NCBI GenBank assembly: GCA_034440635.1
Contig: JAOTON010001946.1
Location: forward strand, 30,001 to 94,000
From: Lepas anatifera
Lineage: Eukaryota; Arthropoda; Thecostraca; Lepadidae
Length of the DNA: 64,000 nt
Direction: 5' to 3'
The first letter of the stretch is position 1; each line of letters begins with the position of its first letter. Shown here piece after piece: positions 9,480-21,711 of this stretch. The position numbers and the translations under genes are program-made. Below the pieces are notes generated by a model. It saw only the letters and a list, made by a program, of their open reading frames with translations. It had not been told where the DNA came from and did not search any database.

Positions 9480-12400
9480 GTAACAGGCTGACTGACCTTC
9501 ATTTGGAAACTTGGAAGCATTCTTCCTTGCATATTAAGTTTTTTTTTGCTCACGGTGCTTTCATGATGTTAGTCTAACATGAGCAGATGATATATGATTC
9601 CTCTAATTTGTCTTTCCCATCAGGGCATGTTTACATTGTTTGGTGAGTGTAACACTCTGCTCGTTACTGAACTTGGAACGTATTGCATGTGGAGGTCAGA
9701 TTCTAAGATAAACGTACATTATTCTCATTTCTAGTTACAAAGTTTCAAAATTCGTTGAGCTGGTTGACTTCACTTGACGTCAGTGAAATTGGAACAAACT
9801 AACAACTGTTTTGCTTTAATGTCTGCCGGGAACGAAAATAATTTCGGAAGTTTATATGATGTACCATGAATCATAAGAATGTAAAACTTTTCTGGCAAGC
9901 GAAAATGAAGCAGCAGCTGGGTCCGAATTCTTGCTTTGAAATGAAATAAAATTGCCAATGCATGTGTTTGTTTCGTGATTCTTCCGCTTTTCGGTGGGTT
10001 GGTTTCGTATGATCGCGTTCTTTTGCACCAGAAATGAACTATATGAAATAATGGTGCGGAGGTGTATAACATTTCGGAAAAAAATTTGATGCATAATTGG
10101 TTTGCTAAAATGACTTACTTTGAAGTCCATGATGATGTCTCGCCTTTTTCTTTGGTATGTCGTACTACATTTCCAAATAAAAACAATATTCGCTGCTGCC
10201 TTGCGAAAACGAGGCATTGGGCTAAATTCTCCGGTGCAGTTAGTTGTCCCAATTTTGAATATGTTGAATACAAATTTCGACGTTGAATACAAATTTCGAA
10301 CCCCAAATAGCACTTAGATACTTAAGCACTGTGCTCCCGGGCACTATATAGCCTACAGCAGTCGATGTGCCCTTAAACCCCAACACACGCTGTGCTCGTG
10401 ACGAAAAGTGAATGTGCTATAATTCCACCTGCAGGACCCAGATCACAGATTTGAAGTAAGCGGGCCGTGTGTGGCAGGAACCACTGTGTTCAGTGCTGGA
10501 GATATCGGTCAGCGAGTCCGAGCGGCGCTACAACAGCGCCATCAACATCAACGAGTACTACACTGTCTACCTAATCGAGACGCGGGTGACGTCACCAGCT
10601 GACGTCACCACGGCGCTGCCAGACGGCGTCACGCTCTGCCGGCTGGGAGCGCTATGGAGGCGCTACAGCGACTTTGAGACCCTGGCCTGGTACCTGGGCG
10701 AGGCGTATCCGTACGTGGTGACGCCGCCGCTGCCGGAGAAGCGGGCCAGCCACGCGTGGCAGAAGCTGGCCGCGGACCCGCTGGATCCCGAGTTCATTGA
10801 CCGGAGGCGTGTCGGGCTCGAGGTGAGGGCTCGTTGGAGAGGGCTCGTTGGAGAGGGCTCGTTGGAGAGGGCTCGTGTTGGTAGTGCAAGCGGGATATTT
10901 AAGTAAATGCATCAACTACAAAACCTAGTGAAACTGTTGGAATGGCCGATACATTTGTGAAAGTTTTTTTAGTAAGATTGGAGCCTTGTGGTTGTACTCT
11001 GTTGACGATGCCAGCTTAGATATTCTTGAAACGCGATTACATTTTGTAAGTTCTGTCTCACTCAAAACGAATGTTGCAGTGTACTTTCGACCAAAACCTG
11101 CTTTCAACTTTAAATTCAGTGTTTTTTTTACTGTTGACTATAATTGCCATTATTTTGCAGAGCTTTTTGTTACGTGTAGCGTCACACCCCATTTTGTCGT
11201 GGGACAAAATCTTCCTTCGCTTCATCCAGGAAGAAAAAGACTGGAAAGAAATTGTTACGGGCACAGGTTAGGATACTACTATCGTGTTTCTTTCTTGTTT
11301 TATTGCTGTTTGCTTTAATGCTTCTCGTAGCATATCATTTTGATGTTCCTTTTTATTCAATTGCTGCTTGCCTAAAGTATCCTATATGTTTCCCTGTGAA
11401 TGTGTTAATGACCAGAGGCTGTTTGGTAGTGCAAAGTTATGGCGTGCTTTCTACATTTCTTGTGCGGATGACATTGCCAGTTTTCATCAGGAGTGCTCTT
11501 TTTATCGTCTTCCATTGAGTGCTAGCACATCTGATTTTGTGGTTATAATTTACCGGCCGCCTCACCTCGATTATTTTTCAATTCGCTTTCTCGTTTCGTG
11601 CTGGTTTCCCAGTTCAGACTGAACACTCACACTGAGCAGGAAACATACCCTATCTCTTTTAAGGATTCAACGGCACGGACCGATGTCTAGCCGGGCTTCT
11701 AAGCTGCTTGTGCATGTGATCTATTAGGAGTTTGACTAGTTTTTTATCAGAGAATGCTGCGTATTACTGAAAACAAATGCGTTGAAGCCTGATCGCCAAT
11801 GCAATGATAAACTCGTCGCTGTTTACACTAATAGCATTGTGCTTGCCGTATGTAAGATTTACAACTTAAGATATCGGGCTCCGGTTCGATTTATTCAGGT
11901 ACATCCTCAGTAAGAAATTGTTTTCATGCTTCCACGCAGGAACAAGGCAGACAGAAGGAAACAATTGTAACTTCTGGTACAAATAGAATTGAACAAAAAC
12001 ATTTATTGACGTCGTACACTCGTGTAGAAATATTCAACGAACGCCACAGAATACTTCTAGCAAGGCACGTTTAAGTAGACCTTTGTTTGCCGAATTTCTT
12101 ACTTATAAATGTGGATTGTCCACATGTCCAATTCAAGAAATGTTGACCGCAAAATGGATAATTTTCCACTGAACTTTACACGATTGACATTTGTTTCCCT
12201 AATTCAGTAATTTCCTAACAATCTTTGGGCTCTCAGTTCTTGTGATATTTGTAATCCTAGCCCGATGACGACCGTGAGGTGAGATCAAAGTAATGATTGC
12301 ATGTCTATAACATCTACCTAGTGCCTCGTGTTGCACTAAATTTGTCTTTTATATCAGACAGAGATACTAGTTTGCTGTCAAGCTCGCGACTAGAGGACAG

Positions 12401-15400
12401 CTGTCTCGCATACGCTCATCACTTTGATTTGGTTTTCCGATTGCCCTTGAAGGATTTCTTACTCGTTTCGATTACTTGCTGCACTAGAGTAATGAAACTG
12501 TGACGGCGATAGCAATATATTACCGAAAGTCTCTCCGTTTCGCTAATTTACTTCTGGTCGCCGTCAACGCTTGATTCGTCCAGTGCCAACGCTGATGTAG
12601 CATGCGTTGCAAGTAAAGTGCTGAAACTCCAACGGAGATAAGCAATATATTACCGAATGTCCCTGCTTCATGTTCTTGCCTAGCGGGAAATTCCTAGCAG
12701 TTTTCTGGTTTTGCTATTTGGTGATTTTTCGTTTCGGTGAGGGTACAGGGAAACGTCAATGCGTCAATTGTCTGGAAATGATTTCGAGAAAGTCAATACG
12801 CGGGTTAGATGTGTGACGTTTGGGTGTAAGGGTTCAAGTAGATGAATATGAAAGCGGGACGTTTGTAGCAGTTCCCTTCGCTGCTGGTGGCGCCCCTGTG
12901 CATAACTTATTGTTTTTTACTCACATAAAGTGAAGCTATTGGATATTGGTAGTGTGATACTATGCGCATATAGGTACTGCAATGTGTTTTTTTCATCAAA
13001 TTGGATGACAGGATATGTGCTTTTATGAAAAAACAATATGCATCAATCGAAGGAAAACTGAAGATGAAACTCCCTTACAAGTAGCTGGCATTCTCTATAA
13101 GTGATCTTTGGCCTGCTAAAACATGTAAGAATCTAACAAAATATGCCAATACACTTCTTGTTTAGGACAATGGCAGCTTTACCGTCGAGAGAGGTCTGGT
13201 ATCCTTATGTATGTGCATTCCCTCGCTACAAAAATACTTGCAAGTTGAGTTCAAGGGCTTATGTCATCTCAAAATAAGTATTTCCCCACGTTGAAATTGT
13301 CGCCGTGTGCTCGACTTCCCTTCGTAACCGTCATTTGCTTATGTTTTAACCAGGGTACCTGGAGAAGGTGGAACGTCAAATCAAGTCTCTCAACGCCACC
13401 ATTCGAGTCAAAAAGGGAGACACAAGGTTCGACGAACTTCTGAGCTATGGCAAAGAACTCGAGGTATGTTCCTCTTCGGATCGAAATCGTGTACCTGTGA
13501 TTGGTATGAATCATATGTGATCGTGTGTGAGTGTAGACGGGCGATCCTTAGTCCTCCCTCAGTTCCTTCTCCAGGTTTGGAGAGGGGTTCGACCTGCGTG
13601 ACTATCATTAGCGAAGAGGGAATAGGCCTCTCGTCCCGTGACGGAGAAATAAGAAGAGCCCCAATGGTTGATTGGATGCAGCTGGTGAGGTTCGCCTGGC
13701 CTTTTATTTACCGGGGCGATAGCCATGGTGAGCTGTTCCAGAAAGAGGCTTTCCAGGATACTAATAAAAATTTACGATACTATCATGTCATGGGCTAAAC
13801 GCAATGTTTATGCTTCAGGATGACGTGAAAGGTATAACGCAAGTAAAAATTCCCTGTCGCGATCTTCAAACTGTTTTTTAAGTTATTGATACATCTTTGG
13901 TGCTCCCGGCTCCTCGATAAGTTGCCACACTTAGTTGTTTTCCTGTCTGAAACTGTCTGAAACACAAAGATGGTCGGTTCGACTAGCTCCACAACGGCAA
14001 CGTATGATTCACCTCGTGGCAGCGACTTGCCAGCTCTTCGCGCCACAGCAAGTTTTACCTTCTGGAATACATACCAGAGCCAAATATAGAACATATCAAA
14101 TATAAACCATTCGTTTTAACACATTAGTCTGCTATTGAGGTAAAAACACTAAGATTTTTTCTTGCACAATGGTTTGGGCTTTTACAGGGTTTTAGAAAGA
14201 ACAATATATTTGAAACGCTGAGAACATGACTAAAAATGTAGCAAATCCGTTAACAAACATACGTTTTGATGTTGCATTGTGAGGCTATTAAAACAAACCT
14301 GTTATTTAGGTAAATTAAGAAATTATATATTGTTTTCTCTTCTTAAATAAACTCGCGAAAATTATACAAGGAACACAACAAACACATTTCAGCTTGTATT
14401 CAAGATAAAATGGAGCTTACAGCACTTTAAAGGAGATTTAGCATGCACATATGGGCGTCAGCGTACATATCAAAAGCAATGTTCAGTAACATTACAAATA
14501 TCAATTTTTGGCTCTAGTTATGTTCCAGCGTTCCATATCAGTGACCCGATGCGACGTACACAGTCCAGAAAAGCTCGCCGTTCACCACAGAACAAGAGAC
14601 GTGGATGGTTTGGGGCTACTTGCTTGGACCCGAGCTTGCCTGGTCGTGAGAGGTGGCGTTTTTTGGTTTTAATTGCGATGGGTAGTTTGTGTGAGCTGTG
14701 ATTGACAACGGCGATGAGGTAATGCTTGTGTTGTCATTGGCGTGATATTTGCTTCGTGATATGCTCCTGTTTTTGTCCAGAAATTTTTGCAAAATGTGAA
14801 ATGAACAGTATTCTTCAACAAATTTCGATACAATTTAAGGTATTCAAAGTATATAAATACCTATCAAAATAGGCATATTAGTAAATTTCCCAGACATTTT
14901 GTCTTTGATTGGTATATTAAACTTACCACAAAATATATATTTGCAGCACTATTGTGATTTCTTACGATGATTTACGAAAGCACACGAGCAGACTGGCGAC
15001 AAAAGTATTGATAGATTCTGCCGTCAGATTCTCCCAAGTGTCAATTAGCCCTCGTTGTTTCGAACTTGGTAGCAATTTCGAATAGTGTGTGTAAAACAGC
15101 TAATGGCATATTTTGCTACACCCAAAGCTCTGTTTTGAATTTCCGCACGCTTTAAAGTTTAAATTAAAAAGCTTTAAGGCTCTAATTCAAACTTTGGAGG
15201 AACTCATTTCTGTTCGGTTGCAAAAATATCGTTGATATAAATTCTAAGCTGCTCCTATTGCGACGCAGGTTACGTGATAAATGTAAAAAAGGTAACTGGT
15301 GCAACGTTTAGGAGCTGTGAGCGGCACCCTAGCGGCCATCCTCGTAATTACACGCGGTGGTTAAGTCAAACCCCCGAAAGCTAAATTCTTTATTGATGAC

Positions 15401-18400
15401 AATGAAAAAACTATATTTTTCTTTTGAGTGATTAGAGGTGCAAACAGCATGTGGTTTTGTAGATTGCCAGACTTATGCATTCTTTTGTACTTCTAGACTT
15501 ATACTAGGCTTCTGACTAGACTAGACTTACTAGACGTCGTCTTTGAAAAGTTTTTTTCAGAAGTTCCGACCAGGTGATTCACTTCCTTAAAAAAACTCCG
15601 AAACTGCATCATTTACGAGTCCCAGGGAATTGTGTTAGCACTCGGGTTTCTGCGAAGTTTTACAGATCGGATGAGTTGGCGTTTTTGGCACAGTTACATA
15701 CATAGTAATGCATAGTTGACCTGTTGGCTATGACCTTAATCAGCTTTTTAGGGCCGTGTGGCATATGGGTGTTGGTGAATATGAATATGGAATATCAAAT
15801 GGAATGTAAGCGGATTAATTATTATTTACGAAAACGGACACACTGTAGTGTTGAACCTAGACATAAGAAGTGGCATTTATCCAGTCGAGCTGATTTTGGT
15901 AATTTCCTGACTTAGAGCATTTTCAGTCACTGCGAATAGTTGATCGCTATCAATTTGGTGAGGAAGCCAGTTTGTTGAATCCACTATAACCGGGAAACTT
16001 TGCTCTTGGAGAAACGCGTAACAAAACTGCCATTTCCATTAACCCAAGGAGTTATCAAAGTTATCTAGCCTGGAAAGTGGCCGGGTTTCCAGTGTGCTGA
16101 GCTGTATGGCGGTATTTCAGTGTTGACCGGGCGCGGCATGACCTCTGGGTCGGCAGGCGCATGTGTCGGCCCTGCTGCGTTCGCGCGCCCGGCTGACGGA
16201 GGCCACCTACGCCATCCGCCGCGAGCACGCCAGCTACGGCCGCGTGCTGAGCCAGTGGTCGGCTCTGGAGCCTGAGATGGGCGACGGACTGCAGCGCGCC
16301 GGACACTACATGGACGCCCACGCCGCCTCCATCGACCAGTTCATCGAAGAGGAGGAGGTACTGCCTGTACCCGGACTGTGAGGTGGTGCTCCCATAAAAC
16401 TGGAATTGTGCGTAGTTTGCAGAGAAATTTGACGGTGTTTTAAGATAATATTCTAGGTATGCATACCAGGATTCCCTACCCCAAGGCTGTACAAATAAAT
16501 CTAGCCCTGGGCGCGGGGTCGCGCGCGGGAGGAAGCAGTAGAGAGCAGGGTTGTGCTGCTTGTTCGCCACTCGCTCAATTGCTGGAGTACTCAGCACCTG
16601 TGGAGATGGGGTAGTCTTTCGGGATTTATCGAGCACTAACCGGGTAGAGAGATTGATGGTGTACACGAGTAAGGCGTGAATCCCGGCAGGTGTACATTGA
16701 CCAGCTGAAGGAGTACCTGTACTACGCGTCGGCGCTGCAGGCCGTCTGCCACAAGTACACGCTGCAGCAGTACCAGCTGGAGCGCCTGGACGACTCCCTG
16801 GCCGCGCTGTCCCAGAAGCGCGAGAGCGCTCTGCAAGGTGGGTGCGGAGCTGGAGAGAGGAGAGCAACAGAGCACCAGTCCAGGGCGGTTCAAGGTGAAG
16901 TATATTTATTGTTTACACATTTAGGACAATATGTCGTCTTAGATTGGGACAAAAGCCGAAGCTTACAACTAGGTCCTCACAGTCTACATACGCTGGTGAA
17001 AAATCGATTATCAATGGCAGCTGTCATGAAATACGCACGCACATACACGAACATACACTCCTTCTGAACCGTCGGATCTCTGACCGTTGCTCGGGTACCG
17101 GGGATGACGATTTGTCACTGTCTGTCACTGCAGTCATTTCTTAAATTAGATATTTTGGTATGGGTGAGAATTGATTGAAATGAGCTGGCAGTGTCACGCT
17201 CTCTGCTTACGCTCAGGCCATTGCCTCGTGGAAGAACTTCTATTTGTGCCAAACGGTGGTGGTGCCATCGGGGTGCGCATGAAACCCTTTTTCAAGCCAC
17301 TGGTTCAAACTGGCAAGAGTCAAGAGACCGAATCGACATTTTATAGATGTAGTCCGACCTTCGTTTATCCTACCTGGCCGCCCCCAGCTAATGTGTGTGG
17401 GATAAATGGTGCGTAGTTGCTCATTTCGAGATCCATGCCGGCGCCGTATTTTTCTCACTGCTTTCTGAGATGAGAAAGGGACTGTCTCACTCGGCGTCGT
17501 TGTGGGACGATCAAGAACTTTAGTCTTCAAATTTGTGTCGCGTTTTAAATACACACTCCTCTATGTAGACCAGCAGGTTACGTCCTGCTCAATGCCGAAA
17601 TCAGTGACTGGCAGAGGAGTTGGTTTTACCAGCTTTATGTCCATAAGGTGGGAATCCCTTCAAGTGATGCAAACACCTTTCCCCATGCTTAAACAGAAAT
17701 TCCATGGTATTATGTTGTTTGGGCGTCCTTATTCCCTTTCTCTGAATAATTGTTTCCACATTTCTTTCGCTTCGGACGACGTGTTCAGTATCTTGCGGTG
17801 TCGTCCGCAGCATCCGCTCAATGACAGACGATATCCGTTGCTGGTATAATGTGGCCGGTAAAATGGAGGTGGTGGCAGTGAACGCCCGCTCTATGACAGG
17901 TAAGATGGGACTGGTGTGGCGACTGCTGGTCTCAGTGGACACCGACGAGGTGCGCGAGCTGAAGGTGGCCGAGATCGACCAGCAGATGGCCGAGGCAGAG
18001 CGCCAGATCCAAAAGCACACCTCCCAGCTGGCGTGAGTGGAGAGGGACTGCCGCAGCCGGCCCCTTCACCGGCCCCCGCGCTGGTGCCGCCACGGTCAGA
18101 TGGGCTGTAGTGTTTTCATTTGTGGACTGGATGGACTAGAAATGTAGCGTACTATCAAGGTGGTGTTTTTATACCGATCACATTGTTCCTTAAAGTTTAT
18201 GGTAACCGTTCACGACGGCCTTCAGCAAATCACTGTTTTCCACCCGTTCCTTCGCCGTGCTTAGCTATTGTTCGCCTATTTGGGGGTAGCAATCTTCCTA
18301 TGTTTCTTGTTTTCCGCTAACCAAATGTCCCCAGAAGGAGACTTTGCATGCCCGAAATTTGTATTTTATATTGTGCTTGACAGTAAACTTTAGCTATATT

Positions 18401-19494
18401 TGTGCCGTGTCAAAAAAACTAAGTTTGGGACGAAAAACAAAGAATGAATGGAAATTCTGGTCAGTGGTAGTTTTCATCTGGTTATGGTTCACTCGTAATC
18501 GTTGTATTTTGCAGTGATTTTGTTGAGAAAGCACTGGCAGATGCAGATCGTTTCCACGCTCGCAAAGTAAAGGATCTTCGCGAAACACTCATCAACTATA
18601 TGAAACTCCAAATTCGTATATGCAAGAAGGTGAGCCGTTCGACTTACACCCCGTCCTAACCGGACGGTCACCGACCGTCGGCGTCAGTTGCAAAGTGGTA
18701 ATTCTGGAGTTTTGGCCGGCAGAGGAAAGGTTCAGCTTTGGTAGCAATCTGGTAGCTCAAGTTGCGACGAACTTTTGCGTACCAACAATCAAAACTTAAC
18801 TGGCATCAAAAACTATTAAAAGAACGATTTAGGAGAAAAAGGGAATGATGTCCAGTTTCCATAGATTTTTCAGCATGAATTCCAATTTGAATTATTGTTC
18901 TAAATCATGTATTACATTTAATGACTAAAAACAACAGTAAATAACACGGATATCGGCTTCTGACGCAGACCTTCGGCGTCAAAAGTTGGACATTGCTCAA
19001 CTTTTGCTACGACGCGTTGCAACGCCGTGCGACGCGTTGCGGCAGTGCGTTTTGTGTTCTGACCGAAAATCCCGGTCGTTGCGGCAGATCGACTGCGTGC
19101 GACGCGTTGCGTCTTGGTCAGGACACCGGGTTAGGCAAGCCCCGCGGTGTGCAGCAATATGTGTTGCAATAGAAAAATGTTATTTCATTTTCAAAACTAT
19201 TTTTCATCAGCCAATGGATTGGCCTCTCGAATGGCCATCCTTCGTGAACCATGGAAGTAATGCCTGTCAGACGGATACGTTTTCGGTTTCGACCCGCTTT
19301 GTCAGTTCTCATGCGTCCCTTCCGTTTTTACATTAGTATTTGGATGATGATGCTTTGCACGGCGCGCGATGAGCTGTGGCACACGCTGACGCTGGGTGAG
19401 TTGGCAGGGTCTGCAGACGTGGAAGCACTTCCGTCAGTGCGTGGACGCGCTGGCTCCAGCCTCACCACCACAGGCGGATACGTCTCCCGCTTAG
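9348..19494 (+). CDS. SNX4: Sorting nexin 4, nine coding exons
   Basis: SNX4 is a PX-BAR sorting nexin that binds PtdIns3P on early and recycling endosomes and acts in receptor recycling and autophagy (family knowledge). Nine exons join in compatible phases to 458 codons; vertebrate SNX4 is about 450. The N-terminal 44 residues are acidic and Ser-rich. The PX domain starts near residue 52 (EISVSESERR) and has RRYSDF at 105-110, PPLPEKR at 127-133 and RRR at 153-155. The BAR region follows from about 205 to 430, with YGRVLSQWSALEPEMGDGL and DQLKEYLYYASAL. The C-terminus keeps GLQTW and adds a short Pro/Ala tail. Exons are CG-rich within AT-richer introns. All introns are GT-AG. I see no frameshift or premature stop. 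Confidence 0.93.
10478..10822 (+). CDS. SNX4: SNX4 exon 2, PX domain
   Basis: 115 codons, phase 0 at both ends, encoding most of the PX domain. The PtdIns3P pocket region RRYSDF and the proline-rich PPLPEKR are intact. The acceptor GTGTGGCAG is weak. A stronger-looking acceptor at 10434 would shift the frame, and an in-frame TAA at 10457-10459 excludes simple extension. The donor is GAG|GTGAGG, followed by three copies of GAGAGGGCTCGTTG in the intron. Confidence 0.9.
11161..11266 (+). CDS. SNX4: SNX4 exon 3
   Basis: Encodes the end of the PX domain (SFLLRVASHPIL, then KDWKEIVTGTG). The acceptor ATTTTGCAG is strong. It ends in phase 1 at a GTTAGG donor. Confidence 0.92.
11267..13353 (+). other. 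SNX4 intron 3
   Basis: AT-rich intron of about 2.1 kb. A partial duplication places two related stretches (GCAATATATTACCGAA) near 12512 and 12645. I see no other feature. Confidence 0.7.
13354..13463 (+). CDS. SNX4: SNX4 exon 4
   Basis: Follows acceptor TTAACCAG, phase 1 to phase 0. Encodes the linker after PX (LNATIRVKKGDTRFDELLSY), collinear with the vertebrate segment. Donor GAG|GTATGT. Confidence 0.9.
13464..16156 (+). other. SNX4 intron 4
   Basis: AT-rich intron of about 2.7 kb without a recognisable gene, RNA or transposon terminus. Confidence 0.7.
16157..16357 (+). CDS. SNX4: SNX4 exon 5, BAR start
   Basis: 67 codons, phase 0 at both ends, encoding the first BAR helix region (RARLTEATYAIRREHASYGR and the family signature MGDGLQRAGHYMDAHAASID). 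The acceptor GGGTCGGCAG has a poor pyrimidine tract. Donor GAG|GTACTG. Confidence 0.9.
16690..16837 (+). CDS. SNX4: SNX4 exon 6, BAR middle
   Basis: Encodes DQLKEYLYYASALQAVCHKY and a coiled-coil continuation ending ESALQ, then a split Gly codon (phase 1). Acceptor CCCGGCAG, donor CAAG|GTGGGT. Confidence 0.9.
16838..17899 (+). other. SNX4 intron 6
   Basis: Intron of about 1.1 kb. Short ORFs on both strands match nothing I recognise. Confidence 0.7.
17900..18032 (+). CDS. SNX4: SNX4 exon 7, BAR coiled coil
   Basis: Starts after CTATGACAG, completes the split Gly and encodes a coiled coil (EVRELKVAEIDQQMAEAERQ), collinear with the vertebrate KVLEEQI region. Ends in phase 2 at a GTGAGT donor. 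Confidence 0.85.
18515..18629 (+). CDS. SNX4: SNX4 exon 8
   Basis: Follows the strong acceptor GTATTTTGCAG. Encodes ADFVEKALADADRF and then YMKLQIRICKK, matching the SNX4 segment with RDLKEALISY. Phase 2 to phase 0, donor AAG|GTGAGC. Confidence 0.9.
18630..19407 (+). other. SNX4 intron 8 with GACGCGTTGC repeats
   Basis: The intron contains three copies of GACGCGTTGC at about 19010, 19030 and 19098 in a CG-rich patch. It is otherwise unremarkable. Confidence 0.65.
19408..19494 (+). CDS. SNX4: SNX4 exon 9, C-terminus and stop
   Basis: After acceptor GAGTTGGCAG the frame reads GLQTWKHFRQCVDALAP plus a Pro/Ala-rich tail and TAG at 19492-19494. GLQTW matches the family's GIQVW and the phase is right. 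The tail is about 13 residues longer than in vertebrates. Confidence 0.8.
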   Translation, partial: GLQTWKHFRQCVDALAPASPPQADTSPA

Positions 19495-21115
19495 CTACGC
19501 GGCACCCGCCCCAGCCGTGAGGGCGGAGGCTCTCCGGCCGCGAAGCCCGCCGTCTGCCACCGCGCTCTCTGTACTGTTTCCACCCTCCCTGCCTGAGAGG
19601 CCGCTCTGTGACGCTAGCGACTGAGTGTTGTGCGAGAACAATGGTGCCGTGTGGTCCCGGGAGACCAGGAATTGCAGGCAAGATGGTCCAGCTTTGTTGA
19701 ATTCCTCTGGCTTTGTTGTTCTTAGACTGTGTCTGTGACAATTCATCCGCATCCAGTTTCCACCAAAATACCGTTATGTAGTCCATAGATAGAGAAGTAG
19801 TTGCCGCTCCCTCCCCTTTTGTGTTGGTGTACTTATTGATCGGTATTTATTCGTGGCTTGCAGGTGAGATTTCGCGCTCACTGACCCAGATATGGAGCTG
19901 GTGGCACGTTCAGTATATAGTTCATATTTATTTATGTTGGCTCGTCGATGTATGTACGCTTTGGTTCGTGTATTATGTGGTGGATCTGAAAAGGTGATTT
20001 ATTCGTGTACTGTTTTTTGGAGAACGGGTGTTCCCAAATCAGTACTGGGTAGTTGTCGACTTTTCGACTAATTTTGGTGCGGTAACAAAACAGAAGATCC
20101 CTTGGGAAAGCCTGGAACATTTTGGGATCGTCTCTCTTTGGCATTCCTTATGCTCAGGGCTATGGAGTCGACCGAGAGTACAAAACGGGCTCTGGGCGAA
20201 AAAAGCCAAACATAATTCCCTTAAAACTAAACGTGGTGCTGAAAATAACATTCTAGCATTGGTAAACTGAAATCCCGGAAGATTCTTACCTCAGGTAGCT
20301 TTCGAGTAGAAGTTTTGCTCGGAATCAATGTCGGCATGAACACACCCAGAGCTTCAATTTCGTCCATTATGTTATCGTAAAACGGATGTGGATATTGTAT
20401 CCTCTCTGGAAGCCGTCCGCAGACCAACGGGCTCCTGTTCGGTCCAGTTAACAACGCTGGCAGCATCCAGTAACAAATGCTACGCGGAGTTAGCAGCTCA
20501 CTCCCTATCTCTACTAATCCGCATGTGCTTATTTCTGTGTACTTCACCCAAAATGTGTCGTGTTGGTCATTTCAAATAGGTCCTTAAGCAACGAGCCAAG
20601 TGGTATCGCCTTTAAATCGAACGGTTATAAACCGATTCGAGAATGAGCCATAGCATGTCTGTTCCAGAAGATTCTGTTATAAGAATGCACCGGTGGTATT
20701 GAATGCTTACCGCGTTAAACGCTACCGTGGATCACATAGGCTTACCATCACTTACCATGTCGGAAGTATATTAGATTTTTCTTAACCAATTTCTAGTTCA
20801 CTAGGGGCCATCACAGATCGAACTGATCAATGAAGTGTGCTTTTGAAACCCCAAATATCGCGTTAGAATCGCATTCAAAAGTCATGCAAAGGCTCTTGAA
20901 CTGTGTTATCACCAGTAGGTACTCACTAAGATATTGAGTCTGGTCAAAGCTAGATCACTAGTTTAGTGAATGTTGTGAATCGGAGTATATTCACTGTGAC
21001 TCGAATATCGCTCAGGCTTGATGTCGAAATTATCCAATTTGCCTTATCGAAAAGCAATTATCAAGCTTCTAGCTCCACTCGACAGCTCTTGGAGGGAAAA
21101 ATAAAACGGTATTGG
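19495..21115. other. SNX4 3' flank
   Basis: It should hold the SNX4 3' UTR. I see no AATAAA close to the stop; the first one I noticed is at about 21100. Short frames on both strands are not recognisable. Confidence 0.4.
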
Positions 21116-21711
21116 TAGGGTAGAGTGGGGTAAGATGCATACATTAAGGGAGAATTCGTCTGTACCGATCCTGCCAGGACAGAATTACTTTATTTTTCTT
21201 CGTTAAGTTTTTTAATAGTTTTTCTGCACTCAGATGAAAATTTGTGATTCTGACACGATGCAAAGTGTGCGAAATCTATTTTTTCTTGAGACCATGTAAA
21301 AAGGCGTTTTACCCCGATAGCGGGGTAAAACGCCCAAGTCCCGGATTAAAAGGCCGTCATAAAACTCCCAGCGTATATTGTACCTTTTGCTTCACGTGAA
21401 CAAATAGGAACATCATTATACTTACGTTGTAAGACAATTCAGTGACAAAATTGGTAGGGTGAGCAGATTTACATCGCATAGAGTGCAATCGCAACTTTAA
21501 GACAGATTGTTTTTATGTCCGGAGAGGCAAAAAGTAACAAATGTTTGCTGAAAAACACCGGAGTTTACTGGGCGTGTCCAATCATGCCCAGGTTCGGATC
21601 AGAAAGGCTGCTACCAGAAAAAATATTAGATGGATGCTACAGTTCTTACATCAGCCTGGACATAGTAGTAGGCGTCTTACCCAGGTGGGCGCGTTACCCC
21701 ACTCTACCCTA
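21116..21711. mobile_element. Tc1/mariner-like MITE
   Basis: The element is 21118-21709 (592 bp), with perfect inverted ends GGGTAGAGTGGGGTAA flanked by TA on both sides (21116-21117 and 21710-21711). Internal GGGGTAAAACGCC and GGCGTCTTACCC words are further partial inverted repeats. There is no transposase ORF. TA duplication and size fit a non-autonomous Tc1/mariner element. Confidence 0.85.

Noticed and set aside
16061..16867. 268-codon minus-strand ORF
   Set aside because: It lies antisense to GC-rich SNX4 exons 5 and 6 and their intron, and has no recognisable domain.
20227..20547. 106-codon minus-strand ORF after SNX4
   Set aside because: No domain, no splice or start context, and it lies in probable 3' flank; likely chance.
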